A stretch of DNA of 9,130 nt from Deltaproteobacteria bacterium (lineage in GTDB: Bacteria > Myxococcota_A > Polyangia > Palsa-1104 > JAEUJZ01). The notes under the pieces were generated by a model. The model saw only the letters and a list, made by a program, of their open reading frames with translations. It did no database searches and was not told where the DNA came from. Made by a program: the position numbers and the translations under genes. Shown piece after piece: positions 6,983-9,130 of this stretch. Each line of letters starts with the position of its first letter. Position 1 is the stretch's first letter. The DNA lies in contig JAGNNG010000046.1 in the NCBI GenBank assembly GCA_017990795.1, positions 1-9,130 on the forward strand, in the 5' to 3' direction.

Positions 6983-8023
6983 ATGCACATCCTGGCCTTG
7001 GAATCTTCCTGCGACGAGACTGCCTGCGCCATCGTAGATGCGTCGGAACAGAGAGGCTCACATCGGGTTGTGGTGCTTGCAGATATCGTGGCAACCCAGA
7101 CTGCCATTCACGCGCAATGGGGTGGCGTCGTTCCAGAGGTGGCTGCTCGCCACCATCTACAAAACATCATCCCTGTCATCGAGCAAGCTCTTGGCGAGGC
7201 CAAGCTAACGCTGAACGAGATCGATGCAGTGGCAGTAACGCGCGGTCCGGGACTGGTCGGTGCGCTGCTGGTTGCGGTGCAAGTTGGAAAATCGATCGCA
7301 TTTGCTCGCAATATTCCGCTCACCGGCGTTCATCACCTAGAAGGACACTTGCTTGCGGCATTTCTAAGCAGCCAAGAGCACCCCGAAGCCTCACCGCCAA
7401 TGCCACATTTGGCACTACTGGTTTCCGGTGGCCACTCGCTCTTGATTCACGTACATGACTTTGGCCGATATGAAGTTTTGGGCACAACTCGAGACGATGC
7501 GGCAGGCGAGGCTTTTGACAAAGTAGGTAAGCTGCTAGGCCTAGGCTATCCCGCGGGCCCGATTATCGACAAATTTGCAACTCAAGGGGATCCAGCTGCG
7601 ATTAAGTTCCCACGTGGAATGTTAGGCCAAAAGCGGGGCCTGGATATGAGCTTCAGCGGATTGAAGACTGCCGCATCCGAGCATATACGGAAATATGGAA
7701 TACCAAAGCTCGAATCAGAACTAGCCGACTTTTGCGCATCATTCCAAGCCGCTATCATTGAGCAGCTCTTGCGTAAAGCGTCACTCGCGATAGAACAACG
7801 CAAGCTCCAGGCGATTGTGGTTTCTGGGGGAGTCGCTAGCAATCAGGGACTACGGACTTCTCTAAGTCAACTTGCCATCGACTTAGGAATTAACTATTGG
7901 GCCGCACCGAAGCGCTGGTGCACAGACAATGCAGCCATGATCGCGTGCGCTGGTTACCATCGACTAGTACGCGGAGAAAATACGGATCTAACACTCAATG
8001 CAACCGCCAACCTCGCCCTCTGA
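6983..8023 (+). CDS. tsaD: tRNA N6-adenosine threonylcarbamoyltransferase
   Basis: A 346-residue cytoplasmic enzyme of the Kae1/TsaD family. With TsaB and TsaE it transfers the threonylcarbamoyl group from threonylcarbamoyl-AMP to A37 of tRNAs reading ANN codons. Motifs: ESSCDET (8-14), WGGVVPEVAARHH (46-58), GPGLVGALLVA (88-98), metal-binding HHLEGH (His118 and His122), LLVSGGHS (145-152), TTRDDAAGEAFDKVGKLLGL (168-187), SFSGLKTA (223-230), SGGVASNQGLR (281-291) and the third metal ligand Asp315 in CTDNAAM. Length is normal for the family. The usual YPGGP reads YPAGP (Ala191). There is no strong ribosome site before the ATG, but the first motif begins within a few residues, so the start is secure. 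A 99-bp spacer follows the regulator gene, with no clear terminator or promoter. Its 3' end overlaps rsmA by 26 bp, implying co-transcription. G+C is lower than in the upstream genes. Confidence 0.97.
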   Translation: MHILALESSCDETACAIVDASEQRGSHRVVVLADIVATQTAIHAQWGGVVPEVAARHHLQNIIPVIEQALGEAKLTLNEIDAVAVTRGPGLVGALLVAVQVGKSIAFARNIPLTGVHHLEGHLLAAFLSSQEHPEASPPMPHLALLVSGGHSLLIHVHDFGRYEVLGTTRDDAAGEAFDKVGKLLGLGYPAGPIIDKFATQGDPAAIKFPRGMLGQKRGLDMSFSGLKTAASEHIRKYGIPKLESELADFCASFQAAIIEQLLRKASLAIEQRKLQAIVVSGGVASNQGLRTSLSQLAIDLGINYWAAPKRWCTDNAAMIACAGYHRLVRGENTDLTLNATANLAL

Positions 8024-8882
8024 ATCCGCTTTGCCTGAATGTAGTTCAGGCACAACCGATATCCTTGATCCGCACGTAATTTTACGACGGTATCACATTC
8101 AGGCAAAAAAAAGCTGGGGACAGAACTTCCTGATTAATGAACGCGTGTTCAACGCAATCGTTGCAGCATCAGACATCGACGCAGACGATACGGTAATTGA
8201 GATTGGCGCTGGAATCGGAACACTCACTAGTCGCCTGCTACACACTGGTGCGACAGTGATTGCCATAGAGCGCGAACGCGACATGTGTTCAATCTTGCGT
8301 GCAGAGCTGGGCCATCACGCAAAGTTTTTCTTACAAGAAGAAGATGCCTTACAAGCAGATTTTTCAATTCTCCACAGACACAACCATCGAAATTTGATTG
8401 TTGTCGGAAATCTGCCGTACCAAATCGCATCTCCACTAATATTCCACTGCTTGGCACAGCGGCAGTTTCTACGCCGTATTGTAGTAATGATACAAAAAGA
8501 AGTTGCTGATCGACTTATTGCCCAACCCAACACAGAAGCCTACAGCTCAATGTCCGCGCAAGTGCAGCTGCTAGCTAACGTTCGACGCATTTGCCAGGTT
8601 AGTCGTGGCTCGTTCATTCCAGCTCCACGAGTAGATTCTACTGTCGTAGAAATCACGCCTCTTGAGCAGCCCAGAGCACAGGTCGAAAATTTAGCTGATT
8701 ACTCAAAAGTCGTTCGGGCAGCATTTGGACAAAGGCGCAAAACACTACGGAATTCTCTCCGAGAATTATTTGGAGAAAGGAAACTCCCTATTGATTTACT
8801 TGATTTTGGGCGGAGGGCGGAAACTCTGACGATTTCAGAGTTTGCGGAGATTGCAAACAACTTAACTGCAGCTAGCAACTAA
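7998..8882 (+). CDS. rsmA: 16S rRNA (adenine1518-N6/adenine1519-N6)-dimethyltransferase
   Basis: A 294-residue S-adenosylmethionine-dependent enzyme (RsmA/KsgA) that dimethylates two adjacent adenosines in the 3'-terminal helix of 16S rRNA late in small-subunit assembly. Motifs: KKSWGQNFL (37-45), SAM loop EIGAGIGTLT (68-77), acidic Glu91 in AIERE, Asp116 in EEDAL, the catalytic NLPY (138-141), MIQKEVADRL (164-173), and the C-terminal RNA-binding-like RAAFGQRRKTLRNSL (240-254). Length is slightly above typical because of an N-terminal extension of about 25 residues before DPHVILRRY. The ATG at 7998 lies inside the tsaD 3' end, in another frame; a TTG at 8031 just after the tsaD stop is an alternative start. 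Neither has a clear ribosome site. The stop codon ends 2 nt from the convergent tRNA-Ala gene, and no plus-strand terminator is visible. It is the most A+T-rich gene of the window. Confidence 0.96.
   Translation: MQPPTSPSESALPECSSGTTDILDPHVILRRYHIQAKKSWGQNFLINERVFNAIVAASDIDADDTVIEIGAGIGTLTSRLLHTGATVIAIERERDMCSILRAELGHHAKFFLQEEDALQADFSILHRHNHRNLIVVGNLPYQIASPLIFHCLAQRQFLRRIVVMIQKEVADRLIAQPNTEAYSSMSAQVQLLANVRRICQVSRGSFIPAPRVDSTVVEITPLEQPRAQVENLADYSKVVRAAFGQRRKTLRNSLRELFGERKLPIDLLDFGRRAETLTISEFAEIANNLTAASN
8821..8843. repeat. Perfect 9-bp inverted repeat near the rsmA 3' end
   Basis: Arms AAACTCTGA and TCAGAGTTT enclose a 5-nt loop (CGATT). It lies about 37 nt before the rsmA stop. Neither strand has a U-rich tract after the stem apart from the TTT within it, so it is not a standard terminator. 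It may weakly stop readthrough from the tRNA side, or be chance within coding sequence. Confidence 0.45.
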
Positions 8883-8884
8883 TA

Positions 8885-8957
8885 TGGAGGAAAGGGGAAT
8901 CGAACCCCTGACACCCGGCTTGCAAAGCCGGTGCTCTACCAGCTGAGCTATTCCCCC
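8885..8957 (-). tRNA. tRNA-Ala (anticodon UGC)
   Basis: A complete 73-nt cloverleaf on the minus strand. The acceptor stem GGGGGAA pairs with TTCCTCC and contains the G3:U70 wobble pair that is the alanine identity signal. The D stem is GCTC/GAGC, the anticodon stem CCGGC/GCCGG with loop TTTGCAA, and the T stem AGGGG/CCCCT with loop TTCGATT. The anticodon TGC is at plus positions 8922-8924. The discriminator is A73. The 3' CCA is not encoded, since the next bases are TAT, so it must be added by CCA-adding enzyme. It is tail to tail with rsmA with only 2 nt between. Confidence 0.98.
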
Positions 8958-8977
8958 GAACTGGGAACTGGACAAGT

Positions 8978-9006
8978 ATTAAAAAATACTGATCCAGAAA
9001 TTGCAA
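8978..9006 (-). promoter_or_regulatory. sigma-70-like promoter for tRNA-Ala
   Basis: On the minus strand TTGCAA (9006-9001, 4 of 6) and TTTAAT (8983-8978, 5 of 6) are separated by 17 nt. The predicted start near 8971 leaves a leader of about 14 nt before the tRNA. The -35-like element overlaps the T-tract of the upstream terminator. A 16-bp AT-rich palindrome (8975-8990, arms AGTATT/AATACT) overlaps the -10-like element. Confidence 0.55.
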
Positions 9007-9032
9007 AAAAAAGCCCCTAGCGTACTAGGGGC
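9005..9032 (-). terminator. Intrinsic terminator after 5S rRNA
   Basis: On the minus strand a perfect 8-bp stem GCCCCTAG/CTAGGGGC with a TACG tetraloop is followed directly by eight T residues. It lies 9 nt after the 5S rRNA 3' end and should end the rRNA transcript efficiently. Confidence 0.95.
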
Positions 9033-9041
9033 GAAAAGAAT

Positions 9042-9130
<89 letters not shown>

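Noticed and set aside
8958..8971. Tandem GAACTGG repeats beside the tRNA as an integration attachment site
   Set aside because: The repeats are only 7 bp, lie at the tRNA 5' end, and no integrase or second tRNA 3' fragment is present.
9005..9032. The same hairpin acting as a plus-strand terminator for rsmA
   Set aside because: On the plus strand the stem is followed by GAAAAGAATC, not a T-tract, so it is directional for the minus strand.

Overview
The window reads as a bacterial chromosome segment, probably from a Myxococcota-like (former deltaproteobacterial) organism. This is an inference. It rests on the high G+C of the left two thirds, a transmembrane protein with a PEGA-like periplasmic domain and Pro-rich tail, an NtrC-class two-component pair, and a proteobacterial-type 5S rRNA. 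There is no sign of an integrase, transposase, CRISPR array or prophage. All DNA except short spacers is accounted for, and no gene-free stretch exceeds about 105 bases.

Layout: (1) 1-1017, plus strand: the 3' part of a gene for a Gln/Met-rich, repeat-containing, single-pass membrane protein, cut by the window start. (2) 3573-1026, minus strand: two genes, first an exported small beta-barrel-like protein, then a HyuB (hydantoinase B/oxoprolinase) family protein. The latter keeps the fold-defining segments but has lost the His/Asp residues that are near-invariant in the family. It meets gene 1 tail to tail 8 bp apart. (3) 3574-3677: a divergent intergenic region centred on a perfect 16-bp palindrome, whose two halves supply back-to-back -35-like elements. 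(4) 3678-6883, plus strand: a two-gene operon for a membrane histidine kinase and an NtrC-type, sigma-54-interacting response regulator. (5) 6983-8882, plus strand: tsaD (tRNA t6A37 synthesis) overlapping rsmA/ksgA (16S rRNA dimethylation). (6) 8885-9130, minus strand: tRNA-Ala(UGC) with its own promoter, a strong intrinsic terminator, and the 3' part of a 5S rRNA gene that runs off the window edge, presumably the end of an rRNA operon.

How they fit together: the right-hand block is translation housekeeping (rRNA, tRNA, and enzymes modifying both) and is clearly more A+T-rich than the rest. The left block is accessory. The regulatory pair is divergent from the secreted-protein/HyuB-like pair and shares one intergenic region with it, so these four genes may form one regulated unit. 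The most unusual item is the HyuB-like protein, which looks like a family member without the canonical metal site, has no HyuA partner in view and sits next to an envelope protein. No fully new multigene system could be demonstrated from the sequence alone.
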